This document shows positions 1 through 11,330 of a stretch of 64,000 bases of DNA, piece by piece. A model generated the notes under the pieces. That model worked only from the letters and a program-made list of their open reading frames with translations, was not told the origin of the DNA and did no database searches. How positions within the stretch are numbered: the stretch's first letter is position 1; the number at the start of each line of letters is the position of its first letter. Made by a program: the position numbers and the translations under genes. This DNA is from Molanna angustata (taxonomy: Eukaryota; Arthropoda; Insecta; Trichoptera; Molannidae): the NCBI GenBank assembly GCA_963576475.1, contig OY754982.1:22804336-22868335 (forward strand). The letters run 5' to 3'.

Positions 1-1230
1 TATATCTGTATTATATAACATAGACCTTCACAATCAAACATGTTATTCATATATAATATACACCATCACACTCAAACATGTTATTCATATATTATAATAT
101 AATTAACACTCACTCTCAAACACGTCATTCATATAGATAATATACACCATCACACTCAAATATGTTATTCTTATGTTATATACACTATCACTCTAAACAT
201 ATTATTTATAGTATAATATACACGATCACACTCAAACGTGTTATTTATGTCCTATTCTGATTCGACTAAATTTATCCGTCTGAATTTTAGTATATGAGAA
301 ATGTCAAAAATTTGGCTGCATTTTTACGGGACTCATTACGTCACACCACTTGGATAAAATCCTTTTATCCACGGTCGCCCGCTGATTTAAATGTTTTCGT
401 ATTCTGAAACGAATCAGAATAGGACATTTTATACACCATCACACTCAAACATGTTATTCATATATAGGTACTATATACATCATCACACTCAAACATGTTA
501 TACATCTACTATAATATTCACCATCGCACTCAAACATGTTATTCATATACTACCTATAATGTAGGTACACTATTACACTCAAACATGTTATACATCTACT
601 ATAATATTCACCATCGCACTCAAACATGTTATTCATATACTACCTATAATGTAGGTACACTATTACACTCAAACATGTTATACATCTACTATAATATTCA
701 CCATCGCACTCAAACATGTTATTCATATACTACCTATAATGTAGGTACACTATTACACTCAAACATGTTATACATCTACTATAATATTCACCATCGCACT
801 CAAACATGTTATTCATATACTACCTATAATGTAGGTACACTATTACACTCAAACATGTTATACATCTACTATAATATTCACCATCGCACTCAAACATGTT
901 ATTCATATACTACCTATAATGTAGGTACACTATTACACTCAAACATGTTATACATCTACTATAATATTCACCATCGCACTCAAACATGTTATTCATATAC
1001 TACCTATAATGTAGGTACACTATTACACTCAAACATGTTATACATCTACTATAATATTCACCATCGCACTCAAACATGTTATTCATATACTACCTATAAT
1101 GTAGGTACACTATTACACTCAAACATGTTATACATCTACTATAATATTCACCATCGCACTCAAACATGTTATTCATATTCTACCTATAATGTAGGTACAC
1201 TATTACACTCAAACATGTTATTCATCAGCC
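1..1230. repeat. 90-bp satellite array, degenerate at its left end
   Basis: From about 495 to 1214 a 90-bp unit repeats eight times almost without change. Each unit is two related ~45-bp halves, both ending in 'cactcaaacatgtta'. Because 90 is divisible by three, a spurious 275-codon frame runs through the array; it is not a gene. From 1 to 470 the half-units are degenerate, as expected of an older array edge, and are interrupted by a small inverted-repeat element at 247-427. The last unit carries one substitution (1177 region) before the array breaks off near 1222. Confidence 0.95.
247..427. mobile_element. MITE nested in the satellite (18-bp TIRs)
   Basis: The 18-bp sequence atgtcctattctgattcg at 247-264 is perfectly inverted at 410-427. 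The interior is unrelated to the surrounding satellite, so this is a non-autonomous DNA transposon inserted into the degenerate part of the array. No coding sequence is present. The target duplication is ambiguous because both flanks are T/A-rich. Confidence 0.8.
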
Positions 1231-1311
1231 AACGTCGACGTCCGTCCTGGCATTGGACGTGCCTTCTGGATCATGGCCGTGTGAAGGGAGGAAAAGACAA
1301 TATTATTAGAC

Positions 1312-1494
1312 AAGGGGCCTGAGCCAAGTTGAAAACGCTTAACGATATCGCCAAACGCTATTTTTTGTATGGGATTTGACGTTTGTTGTAGATTTTTTTT
1401 TTTCTACAATCACAAACAACAAACGTTAAATCCCATACAAAAAAATAGCGTTTGGCGATATCGTTAAGCGTTTTCGATTTGACTCAGGGACCTT
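1312..1494. mobile_element. Fold-back MITE, near-perfect hairpin
   Basis: Two arms of about 80 bp (from 1312 and back from 1494) are inverted copies separated by a short T-rich loop near 1390-1410. The outer ends read aaggggcctgag and ctcagggacctt. The arms carry the words 'cgcttaacgatatcg' and 'gtatgggattt'. There is no open frame. It would fold into one long hairpin if transcribed. Confidence 0.88.
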
Positions 1495-1980
1495 ATCTCT
1501 TTGAATTTTAATTTGTGACGTCCATAATAAACAATCATTACATTTATCGTTTTGACGACCTAATCTATTACCAAATTATTTATTTTATTTTAACTTTTTA
1601 TCGTGTGATGTACCCCAAATCTGGTTTGATGTTTAATTCTGGGCTACAATGAACGCCGAGTGCACTTAGTGACGTTCTAAGTCGTTCGTAATGACCGGAA
1701 ACAGACGTTCGAAAGACACTCTGTGGCGTTCAGATTGAACGTCGAGTGTACGCACTGCACCAAACGCTCGGTAAAATTTTTGGGTAAAAAACGCTCTGAC
1801 AGTTATAGTATCTGTTGACTTCTATTTTATCTGTGGAATGATGACTTCTATTTGTTTCTGTGGTATCTATTATGTCAGTTGACATTATTCATGATGACAA
1901 TATGCATTCACAATGAGGTTAATTTATAAAAATATCAACCATTTTTGAATTATAAATTAGCTATAAACCACTTGTTTTTT
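1495..1980. other. Non-coding stretch, no gene seen
   Basis: AT-rich sequence with one locally CpG-rich block (about 1650-1790) that repeats the word gacgttc/gaacgtc. No frame or RNA gene could be recognised. Confidence 0.5.
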
Positions 1981-1987
1981 GAGTCAC

Positions 1988-2036
1988 TTCACGACATGTT
2001 TCGGAAGCGCTGTCCTTCCATCGACCGGCGTGTCGA
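1988..2036 (-). ncRNA. Hammerhead-ribozyme-like relic of a Penelope-like element
   Basis: On the minus strand the order is a cgatgg core, a GGAAG/CTTCC stem closed by gacagcg, then CGAAAC and an ACATGT mini-stem followed by c. This is the order of parts in hammerhead ribozymes known from Penelope-like elements: CUGANGA, stem II, GAAA, a very short stem III, then the cleavage site. The first core box deviates at about three positions, so self-cleavage is doubtful. It lies just 3' of the GIY-YIG frame at 2039-2584, where such elements carry it. Confidence 0.5.
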
Positions 2037-2038
2037 GA

Positions 2039-2584
2039 CTAACATGTTGAATTTGTGTGTATCTGTCTGTGAAGCGAGTGGGGTGGCGGTTGAGGGTTGG
2101 TTGGGTTAGTGGGGGGAGGGGAGTATTGTGAAGTGTTTTTGTTTTTGATGGGAAATATATTAAGTATTGGAGAAGTGTTATGAAAGGTATGGTTATTTAT
2201 AAGTTTTATACCGGAATTTATGTGTTTATGTATTTCGAGCGTTTCGTAGTTGTTAAGTCGGTATCCTTTATTCTGTGTTTCATGTAATAGTTTTAGTTTG
2301 TGGTTATTGAAAGAGTGATTAGTTTGGATAATGTGGTTAGCAAATTCTGAGAAATTATTGTTGTTTAAGCATCTTCTGTGTTCGTTAATTCTTATATTTA
2401 GGTTACGTGATGTCTGTCCTATGTAGTGTTCATTACAGTCACCACATGTTATTCTATAAACTCCACTTTTTTCTTTGTAATTTCTTTTAGTTTTAGAAAT
2501 TAAAGACTTGATTATGGCGAGAAAGACTTGATTATGGCAATTGCTGCTGCAACGCATTGGAGTGGAAAGGCCTAATATGTACAA
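2039..2584 (-). pseudogene. Penelope-like retroelement, C-terminal GIY-YIG endonuclease fragment
   Basis: A 181-codon minus-strand frame holds a GIY-YIG nuclease module: GVYRITC, then CGDCNEHYIGQTSRNLNIR and EHRR, followed by an NHSFN segment and an ETLEI helix. This is the endonuclease that Penelope-like elements carry after their RT; it nicks DNA to prime integration. The RT itself is missing, so this is a 5'-truncated copy. Near the 5' end an 18-bp word (aaagacttgattatggc) is tandemly duplicated, so the first ~30 residues are unreliable. The tail after the nuclease is Pro/Asn-rich and low complexity. The family is clear; activity is unlikely. Confidence 0.85.
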
Positions 2585-2589
2585 TCAAT

Positions 2590-2910
2590 CTTCTTCGTAC
2601 TGTCAAGTCATGAATCATCACTCCAGTAACTGCTAAGTCTCTTTGAAGATCGTATCTTGCTTTTTTGGGGTTTGACTTACTATTAATTATCTAAGATACT
2701 TCATCTGGGACAGTTGCTTTCCTTTTTTTCTCACATTTCCTACTCTTCTTAATTCAACCAACCCTGTTTCTCTTTTCTGCTTAATAATGTTGCTGACTGG
2801 TCCCTGGCTCACTGAAACACTGACTGGCAATCTCTTTTTGGGTCATTGAAGTGTGTTCACTTAAATTTATAATCTTTTCCCATTTCCTCGGAGTGATATC
2901 CATGACTTAA
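2590..2910 (-). pseudogene. Tc1-like transposase, N-terminal relic
   Basis: Read on the minus strand from about 2905, a frame starts MDITPRKWEKI, passes TQKEIA and, after a frameshift, VSQGPVSNIIKQKRETG, then a basic VRKKRK-type stretch. Further on, SNPKKARYDLQRDLAVTG follows in another frame. This matches the paired helix-turn-helix DNA-binding region of Tc1/mariner transposases. At least two frameshifts and a stop break it, and the DDE catalytic domain is absent. It abuts the Penelope-like fragment on its 3' side. It is a dead DNA-transposon fragment. Confidence 0.75.
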
Positions 2911-4401
2911 AATCAACACAAAAACACTGTTAATATGAAATAAGTCATTTACTAAGAAAATGTGGAAAAAAAAAGTATAGACTAACCAACAAATAACAAT
3001 ATGAGCTTGCAAAGATTAAATTAACCATAAGTTATAATTTTTGGCACTAAAAAAGTGTCAAAATTGACGTAATAGTGTTTTTGTAAGTAAAAAATGACAT
3101 TAAATACAAATATTCCATTAATTCGCACAGTACTGTATGTATATTATCCGGACTCGTTAAGTAAGTATTAATTTGCGAGGTGGATGGATGGATTATATAA
3201 TATGTACATATTATAATATTATCTTATCACAAGAAACAATAGAGACATGTACAGCACAGCATATCAGAAACGATAATCGATAAAACGAAAGATAATACAA
3301 TACTCGTGGATGGCTTGTCATTAGTGTTATATTGTGATGAAGTTATTGGATCAGATCGGATCATGTGGAGTGTCACACAATGGATTATGGGCTTGTCACC
3401 AGATATCATAATTACGACGGCTGATGTTACTGTTCCTCTTATCGATATGTTTTTTGTTGGCATCGCGTGGTACCTATGTTGATATCATTGTATTATTTTG
3501 TTACTATATAGGAACATTAGGTAAGTACAATTGAACGTGAATTTTTATCTTTCTTACCATATGAAAAACGTGATGTACCTACAAGACTCAATCGATATTA
3601 TACATTTAAAATAGGTACTTAAGTAGGCATGTTCAAAGGAAGGTAGTACGAACTTCATCATATTGCAGGTAAGAATACAAAGAGAAGAGCGTCGAAGAAT
3701 TTCTTGAAAAAGCACTACAGCCACAGTTAGCAAGTTGGAGTTAGCCCTGATGATCGCCTACCTCCGCAGAGTAAACGACGCTTGACAAAGAATGTTTAAA
3801 TCTTCTTTTTTAGTACTTATTGCTTCTAGTTTGATATTTATTATGACGATCCACTATGAAAAACCAATAAGTTCTGGGACAGGAGAGGTAAAATCATACA
3901 ACACAATTGATAAATCGTATCATCATTATTAAATATATTTTATAATTTGACAGAATAACCTTAGTTTCAAGGCAGGAGTAATACTACACTCAGTAGATGG
4001 GTTCCTATCACAAAAGATTTCATCTGAAATATTATTTTAAAGGCGGATATATTTATGTATATGTAAGAAGTAACATCATCTGTTTCCAAACGCTTATAAT
4101 TGCATGACGGAATGTTTGATAGATAGATAGGTACCCACTCATCATGTTGTTATTAATAGGTTTATATTGTTGTATCGTGTGATCTCCCATGTGATGAAAG
4201 CGTGCCAGAAGCCACCACTAGAAGCTGTGACGTCAGCGAGCACGTATCACAGACGTGTCTCGCCAATGCACTGTCATTATTGGTTAGGTGCCTATTTGTG
4301 AATTGGCAGAACAAACAATGACCATGTGTATTATTATTATTTAACTGATTGAAGCTACTGCCACTCGATCGTATCCACTCGCAGTGTTAATTGGTTGCCT
4401 T
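2911..4401. other. Long non-coding stretch, no gene seen
   Basis: AT-rich, without recognisable coding frames, RNA genes or clear terminal repeats. Short frames here have no family resemblance and no codon-like composition. Confidence 0.5.
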
Positions 4402-4428
4402 GTATCTATCTATCTATCTATCTATCTA
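4402..4428. repeat. (TATC)n microsatellite
   Basis: About six uninterrupted tatc units. Confidence 0.9.
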
Positions 4429-4883
4429 CTACAATCAACACACGAAAGAAGATCGTTAGGATTCTGTCACATAAAGCCAAGTTCACAATATACACTAGTC
4501 TTCTTATTATTCTTTCGCCAATAAATGGAGCTGACATAATATGGTCACATAACATATCTTCTTATTGAACTACATCAGTTGTAGTTTCCATGACAAATAA
4601 GCTTGTAAGGTATGCTCAATAGTTTTTAAGACTCTGTATGACTTGGCTTAGCACTATATTCATGAACTGTGTCAAAAACATGATGAGCCACCAGGAAGAC
4701 ATCTCAAAATGTCGTCAGGATCATAGAGTACCAATTCTGAAAATATAATTTGACTCAGATGGTTTATTATGATAGCAGTTTCAGTGAAAGCGGTCATTTA
4801 AAGTGGGATAATTTTTCTCTAACATACATCATGGAGCTCAAAGCATCGACACTTTTAGTTGATGACCAATTTGTTTCGCTTAC

Positions 4884-5843
4884 GGGCTATTTCACCACCT
4901 CTGGATAAAGTGCCAGCCCCCCTAGACAACATGCCATTAAAGCTAAGCGTTATATCGCTAAGCGATAGAAATGTATGAAATTTATGGCTGTCACGTGTTG
5001 TCATAGCGACCAATTTCATACATTTACTATCGCTTAGCGATATAACGCTTAGCTTAAATAACACGTTGTCTAGGCCCCCAGATACCCAATCTAACACAAA
5101 TCTAACGGATAAACCGAAAAATGCGTTTCACGACTCTCTGATAGCTCTATGCCATGGATAAAGTTCTAGATATGTTGTCTAGCGGAATAGGTTCGCGATA
5201 AGTGATAGATAAGTTAAACTGAGTATAAGTTATTTTTTAAATGATCGAAATTTATGACCAAATCGACGATGATATCGTATTTTTACATAATACGAGACAA
5301 AATCGGCGTCAGAGATTTATTCCAAATGCGAAAAGATTTTTTTTCGGAGTTCGACAATATTGATTTCAAGGTGAGGTTTAGATTGACGAAAACGTCTGAA
5401 CGCAGAACATTTTAGGACTCATAAAAGAAATTATTTTTTCTTATATCTTATTTTCTATAACATTTTTATGCTGACAAACTAAATCCACTAACACGTGGAT
5501 GTCATCCTCTCAGAAATTCGTAGTTCTTTCTCTTTTATACATACATTCTCAAAATATTTGAAATATCTTGTTTTGTGTCCACGTGTTCGTTTTGACCGCG
5601 TGTTTATTTACCGTTGTCCGTTGTTTACTGCGACTTTTTACGATTCACAATGTGACAGCTTTATCAACCCATAGACAAGACCATTGAAATAGATGAAATT
5701 ACAACGTTGCCACCCTTTATCCGTCGGATAACAATCTAATAAGAAATTTGTAAGTGGTGAAACGCTCGCTTCATTTATCCTTAAGATAAATTTATCTTAT
5801 GGATAGTTATCTAGAACTTTATCCAGAGGTGGTGAAATAGCCC
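4884..5843. mobile_element. Non-autonomous TIR element of ~960 bp with a nested insertion
   Basis: The 28-bp sequence at 4884-4911 (start gggctatttcaccacctc) is exactly inverted at 5816-5843. Inside the right end the inverted homology goes on ('ttctagataactatcc'), and a matching 'ggataaagttctagat' stands at 5155-5170. The left arm is therefore interrupted by the fold-back element at 4921-5074. No transposase frame is left. Interior is AT-rich. Confidence 0.75.
4921..5074. mobile_element. Fold-back MITE nested in a larger TIR element
   Basis: Ends cctagacaac and gttgtctagg are inverted, and the inner arms 'agctaagcgttatatcgcta' and 'tagcgatataacgcttagct' pair over more than 40 bp, around a centre near 4990-5010. 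It resembles the hairpin at 1312-1494 in its cgctta/gata words, so the two may be related families. Confidence 0.82.
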
Positions 5844-7109
5844 ATCAAACATTTAAGCTATAGCGCCCTTAGAGTGATCTTGTGTCACGATACGACGCGT
5901 TATAAACTATTATTATAAAATGAACTGTGCTCTTGGAACGATCCCGATTCATTAAACGGCGCTTTTATTTTTGTTAATCAGTTTTTTTATGGAATAACTA
6001 GTTAAGAAAATTTAATATCGGAGGATTTCTTTAGGTGTAGCTATATGTTATTATTTTATGAATCTACATTACGGCGGCTGTGTCGGTAGGAATTCATGCA
6101 CTATGAAACATATCTTTATTGCACTTTTTTAATCTGGATGAAACAATTATTATCCAGAACTAGTTTTGCAATGCATTCATTCATATTTGTTAAAATAACT
6201 CCTGTATATGATAATATGATAACTTGTATTATTGGAACTTTGGCAAGTGGAAAGTGTTTTAAAATTGCTGTAAGTATTTGAATTAAAGATTTTTATTTAA
6301 TGGGTTTGTTTTATATTATTTCAAATGATATTGGATCTTTATTCATTTCCAACACAGAGACAATTAAGTGAAGGTACATCGCCAATACAAGAAATAGATA
6401 GAGACAATATTGCGATTAGAGTTGTTATTGTGCTATGTTCGCTGAAGCCAGCTACCGACCTCGTGAATCAAACGTATCGTTATTATTTATTTATAAACGC
6501 TTTTACATAATTTATTGGCGGTTATATTTATGAAGTCGATAACAGCCACAGTAGTATATACCATTCAATCGCTCTAATTGTCTAATTTGTACTTATTATC
6601 TGTTACAGTAAGTGTATTAATTGTTTGTAAACCAACTAACTGGCCTGTGACGTAGCTAACGACTCTTTTACTCCTAGTTAATGATTGAACCGTCGTAAAA
6701 TTATTTATTTTTTATCAATCCATAACGATAACAACAAGTAGATTACAAAGATTAAATGTTTTCTAAAACTAAAGATTTTTATCCAGTAGCTTTTCTTAGA
6801 GAGGTGGCTATACAGAAGGTTGATGCGCATCTCATGGGTTTAAAGTCTCCAATGTAAGAATTTTAAATTAGGAAGAAAGAGAGAGAGAGTTGCTAACCAC
6901 TGTCAAGAGACCCAAAGTCACAAACTTTAGCCACGTATTCAGTGGTGATAAATATGGTCTTCTATGTCTTATATGTGGAGGGAAAGACAGAGGAAAGTCG
7001 GAGTTTGAATATGGTCTTCTATATCTTATAGTGGAGGGAAAGACAGAGGAGTTTGGGGAGTAAAAAAATAACGTGGCTTAAAAATCTCAGGCAGTAGTTC
7101 AAATTCCGA
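5844..7109. other. Non-coding stretch with a short direct duplication
   Basis: No gene is recognised. A ~44-bp segment (atatggtcttctat ... gtggagggaaagacagagga) at 6950-6993 is repeated at 7007-7050 with a few changes. Small open frames (6096-6281, 6325-6510) show no family features. Confidence 0.5.
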
Positions 7110-7225
7110 ATGCGTGTATACCCACACACTAGGTCTCGTCGCACCTTCAGAAGCACTGCATTCAGAATGGATGATGAACCTCATTGCTGAACTGTGTGAT
7201 ATGTTTTTTTTTGCCTCTTGATTAC
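7110..7225. repeat. Dispersed repeat, copy 1
   Basis: This ~115-bp stretch (cgtgtatacccacacac ... cattcagaatgg ... gaacctcattgctgaact) recurs at 40296-40402 in the same orientation with about 80-85% identity. It looks like a fragment of a dispersed element; no coding potential. Confidence 0.75.
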
Positions 7226-7466
7226 CAGATTGAATCAATAATATACACCACGAAGAATCAATGGACCTTTTTATTACACCAATACACGTACACAGAGAAA
7301 ATATCACTCGCTAGTCAGCCGTCTCCATAACATTTGGAATGAATAATCTCATTTGACTTTTAAAATGTTCTTCAAACTTTGCGTGAGCAACTCTGTAGAA
7401 GTTCATTTTTAAAAAATAAAAACATAAACTTTGTAATTCTTCTACTTTACAAAGTGTAAAGTAGAA

Positions 7467-7820
<354 letters not shown>

Positions 7821-7901
7821 CCCCTTTTTTATTTATTTTTTATTACTTACATTATTTTTATCATAAATTGACATATATACTGAAAATGTTTAGAACCTCT
7901 C

Positions 7902-7987
7902 GTCAACGACCATACCACGTTGAAAGCACCGGTTCTCTTGGATCACTTGGATGGGTGACCGCTTGGGAATACCGCGTGTAGTTGGCT
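7902..7987 (+). pseudogene. 5S rRNA copy with internal deletion
   Basis: The 5' third (gtcaacgaccataccacg, then caccggttctc) and the 3' part (acttggatgggtgaccgc, ttgggaataccgcgtg) of a 5S rRNA are joined. About 34 bases of the ~120-bp gene are missing from the middle, the stretch with the A box and intermediate element. With 86 bp left it cannot be functional. Its spacing behind the 3' fragment at 7795-7820 (about 80 bp of T-rich spacer) suggests the remnant of a 5S tandem array, or of a 5S-headed SINE. Confidence 0.85.
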
Positions 7988-8149
7988 GCTCATTATCTTT
8001 TGTATAACTAATTTTAATTACACTATTTTTAGCTATTTTTGACCTATTAGATAATTGTGTTCTGGATATGACATTCTAATATTTTATTTCTTTATTAATT
8101 GAATCTTAAGTAGTATTACTCCGTTAAAAAAATATCCAAACTAATCTTG

Positions 8150-8903
8150 TTTCATTTAACGTCTCAAAAACCCAAGCCTGTCTAATTTCTGCGAAGAGAA
8201 ACCCCAATGAATTGCAAGTTTCTTTCAACGGAAGCACCCTACCTAACAGCAGCTCTATCGACCTGCTTGGAGTATCTATAACGAACCAATTACACTACAA
8301 GGGCTCCATCGAAGCTAAGGTGAAACTCGCCTCCAAAAAATTGAGCGTACTATATAGAGCGCGCAGATATTTTACTAAGACCCAGATCTGTATACCTCTG
8401 GAGTGGCGCCCCCCAATACATACTGAATACCCTCGACGCTGTCCAAAGGCGTGCTATACGTCTGATTGATGATCCATCACTGACTGATGGATTGCAATCA
8501 CTAGAACACAGACGCAGAGTCGGTTTTTTAAGTTTATTCTATAGATACTACCACGGGAATTGCTCAGAAGAACTTGCATCTTTGGTCCCTCCTCCACCCA
8601 CCCGCAACAGAGTCACTCGCTTCACTCAATCGCAGCATCCATTCACAGTGGACCTTCAACATATACGAACAAGTCGCTTCTCGAATTCCTTTATTAATAC
8701 AGCAGTCCGACTGTGGAACGATCTTCGAATTCTGTGTTTCCATCTTCGTACAACCCGGGTCTTTTTAAAATCCGAATTAATAAACTCATTTCTAGATTGC
8801 AAACCCCTCCCAACGCTACGTAGTGCGCTTCTTTGGAAGAGTAAAATGGACCCAAATCCTAATAGCTGGCGTCCCCTACGTAGACATGTTAAAAAAAAAA
8901 AAA
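8150..8903 (+). pseudogene. Non-LTR retrotransposon RT, C-terminal relic with A-rich tail
   Basis: Frames translate to the end of a Jockey/CR1-like reverse transcriptase: FNVSKTQACLISAKRN, LLGVSI, then after a small deletion GAPQYILNTLDAVQRRAIRL, LEHRRRVGFLSLFYR and FINTAVRLWNDL, and a final LFKIRINKLISRL. The catalytic FADD region is gone (5' truncation near 8150). At least two frameshifts are needed, near 8395 and 8740. An A13 run at 8891-8903 fits a retroposed 3' end. Confidence 0.85.
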
Positions 8904-9862
8904 GTATGTACTGTGTAGTGCTTTAATATTTATTAAAAATATATTTGATATTTGATTGAAATATGTATTGAAATAAGTAGGAATTTTGAAAATTTTAATA
9001 CCTCTGTTAGATTTTGAAGTTTGAGAGTCAAATGCTTGATTTATGGTATTTATTAATATTTAGGGGCCATATTCGTTATTTATTACTGCAAATTAGTAAT
9101 GATGATTGTTATTCCTTTCAATGAGGTATTTGTCGACATTGAGGTAATGGACTTGTATTTGCGTTTTTTGCTTTGATTACCTACTACATTTTACTTGCTT
9201 TCTGAGTAATGAGGCATATGTCCACGTGTAGCAGTGTATGTTTTTGGCGAAAAATATGTACGTTGAGTCCATTCGTTTTCATAATAATTATTTGGCCTTA
9301 TGTTGTTTCTACATGCAATCGTACGAGCCACATTATCACGCGAGATTTCTTGGAGTCACGCAACTATGGTACTTCCCTTTTCCTATAACTGGACACTTCT
9401 TGTTTCTACGCCGTTAACAGCCGTACTCTCGTGTCTGATAATCGAGAACAACCAACCGGCAATTGGAACAAGGCTGAACATTAAACAGAGACTTTTGGTG
9501 TAAGACATGTGTGATTTCACTGGTTTCAGATGGAATTCAAGACTGCACTAGTCCTAGATTAGGTCTGCCGATCATTTCTTGACTCAGGTTGGATATTTTT
9601 GTTTAATGATCTTTTTATATTATGAATAATTTCAAATTTTAATGTTTTTGTATTTATACTGTTTTATGTGTATGACCTCAGAATATATTATTACTGGCCG
9701 ATTTTTTAAGGGTGGGTGGCGCTTATAATTATAATTTGGTAAGGCGTCGAAACCTTTGATCTGACCTTAGCTGTAATAAAATAGATGGATGTATTTTTGG
9801 TAGGTTTGTGTGGGATTTATTATTAAACAGTTCTTGGTAATGAACATATGCCAGCTAAGTCT
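8904..9862. other. Non-coding stretch, no gene seen
   Basis: AT-rich sequence. No coding family, RNA gene or clear repeat boundary was identified; the 67-codon frame at 9300-9503 has no recognisable features. Confidence 0.5.
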
Positions 9863-9863
9863 T

Positions 9864-9970
9864 AGGCCCGAATTTATAAAACGTGTCAATGCTTAACATC
9901 ACAAATTCCATACATTTCTGTGTGCTAAGTATTGACTTGAGCACTGAGAATAGTTTATAAATACGGCCCT
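9864..9970. mobile_element. Short MITE with 'taggcccgaatttataaa' ends
   Basis: The left end taggcccgaatttataaa is inverted, with two to three changes, at 9952-9970 (tttataaatacggcccta). Inner parts (gtcaatgcttaaca / tgtgctaagtattgac) also pair. About 107 bp, no frame. Confidence 0.7.
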
Positions 9971-10434
9971 ATGTCTTGGTAAGTAATTATTCAAAATCAC
10001 AATAACATTGGTTTTAAATCTGGAGAGTTCTTGGACTTGTGAGCCTAGTCTCAGTCTTGCACGCCTGCGAACTACATTTTACGCAAGACCAAGATTTCAA
10101 GACTTTTATCATCACTTCTTCCCCCTGGTAACAATTGTTTCCAAATAGTAGTGTGGCTGTCTTTTTTGGTTATTTGCCACCACACCGCACTGCCCTGTAC
10201 GTCTTCTGAGAAGACATTTTCTCATATCCTGTAAAGAGTATCGTTTGCCTAATGGGGCATTGCATTCGTAATCTGGCGTATCTGGTGATTATATATTTAC
10301 GCATTTTTTTATTTGCATTTAGATAGTGAATTATTGGCACGATATTTTATCTCGACCCGTTCTATAATAACGGCATCTGATGAAACGCTATAAAAATAAA
10401 TCTTGCTGTATTACGCTTTACAGTACAACCAGCA
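9971..10434. other. Non-coding stretch, no gene seen
   Basis: No supported gene. Contains loose inverted words around agtcttgc/gcaagacc (10048-10095), too weak to call an element. Confidence 0.4.
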
Positions 10435-10668
10435 TTAGATTACTGGTGTATCCATTTTTAAATTGCCTTCAGTATCAAAGAACTCTTCGGCAGTCGCATG
10501 CTGCACGAAGTGGATGGCCATGTTTCCTCCATTATTAGTCACAAGACGGTCTCGTGTCTGTTGGTAATCACCAGAATCACCACGCAACACGCAACCGTAC
10601 CAACATTCTCTGCACTTCACGCTATTCCACCGTATTCCCAACACTAAATCAACTTGGAAAAGTTTCAA
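10435..10668 (-). CDS. Unidentified ORF of 77 codons
   Basis: A minus-strand frame starting MKLFQVDLVLGIRW and ending NLKMDTPVI. It is Cys-containing (CRECWYGC) and less AT-biased than its neighbours, so it could be a coding fragment. The C-terminal pattern EFFDTEGNLKMDTPVI faintly recalls the last strand of MATH/TRAF-C domains (GxLxxDTxxI), but that is a guess. No splice partner could be traced. It may equally be a transposon or gene relic, or chance. Confidence 0.3.
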   Translation of the reverse strand: MKLFQVDLVLGIRWNSVKCRECWYGCVLRGDSGDYQQTRDRLVTNNGGNMAIHFVQHATAEEFFDTEGNLKMDTPVI

Positions 10669-10857
10669 CCATTCATAACCTAATATTTACTAAAAGCGAC
10701 CAAATATTATAGTTTAGTTTATCTTGTAAACGATCATTGGTAGTAATATTTTTATAATGGACATCTTAACGTATTCAGAAAGGAAGAAATTGAAGTGTTC
10801 TGTTTTTTGGACCACGTAAATCCTTACTTCAAAAGTTATTTTATTCGTTTTCTCTTA

Positions 10858-11065
10858 TCCGATTCTTCCTCATGTTGGCATTATGATATCCTCGATCAGA
10901 CTTCTGAGCATATCCTGTAGGAATGCACTAATTTCCGAGACGAACTCTACAACGATGTCCGAAGTGAATTTCGTTGAACCAATTGGACCTTGTAGCCACG
11001 AAAAGCAACTTCAGGGCTTTCAAGACTCGAAAATACAGTTCGATATTATCTTCACTTTTAGTTAA
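10858..11065 (+). pseudogene. Non-LTR retrotransposon C-terminal relic
   Basis: The frame through 10870-10975 reads CWHYDI ... DQTSEHIL, a stop, then ECTNFRDELYNDVRSEF. This is the 'C-x-H-x-L-x-E-C' tail found at the C-terminus of many R1/Jockey-type RT proteins (usually ...ETxEHILxECPxF...). A TAG stop sits inside the motif. Both ends fade into unrecognised sequence. Confidence 0.5.
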
Positions 11066-11330
11066 CGGTGAGCCTGTTGTTCCATTATAATTAGCTCTCT
11101 TTGGCACTTTCAGTGCAGTTTCTTTAGAGTTCTCCGGACTCTCCCAAACTCTTCCAAATAAAAATTCGCCAATTAATTAAAGCAATTTGTCATAAATAAA
11201 ACTAATTCAACTATCGAGTCTGAGGATAAAAAACCGTTCTTGCAATCAATATTTTCTGTAAATAATTTGTCTTCATTTCGATTGATTCTAGACCTTTAAC
11301 TTTATACCACGTATAGACGTCAGGCTCATT
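11066..11330. other. Non-coding stretch, no gene seen
   Basis: Short AT-rich stretch between a retroelement relic and a MITE; nothing recognised. Confidence 0.5.

Noticed and set aside
495..1322. 275-codon plus-strand frame
   Set aside because: It is a translation of the 90-bp satellite; perfect 30-residue repetition follows from unit length.
7902..7987. Functional 5S rRNA gene
   Set aside because: About a quarter of the gene is missing from the middle, including internal promoter parts.
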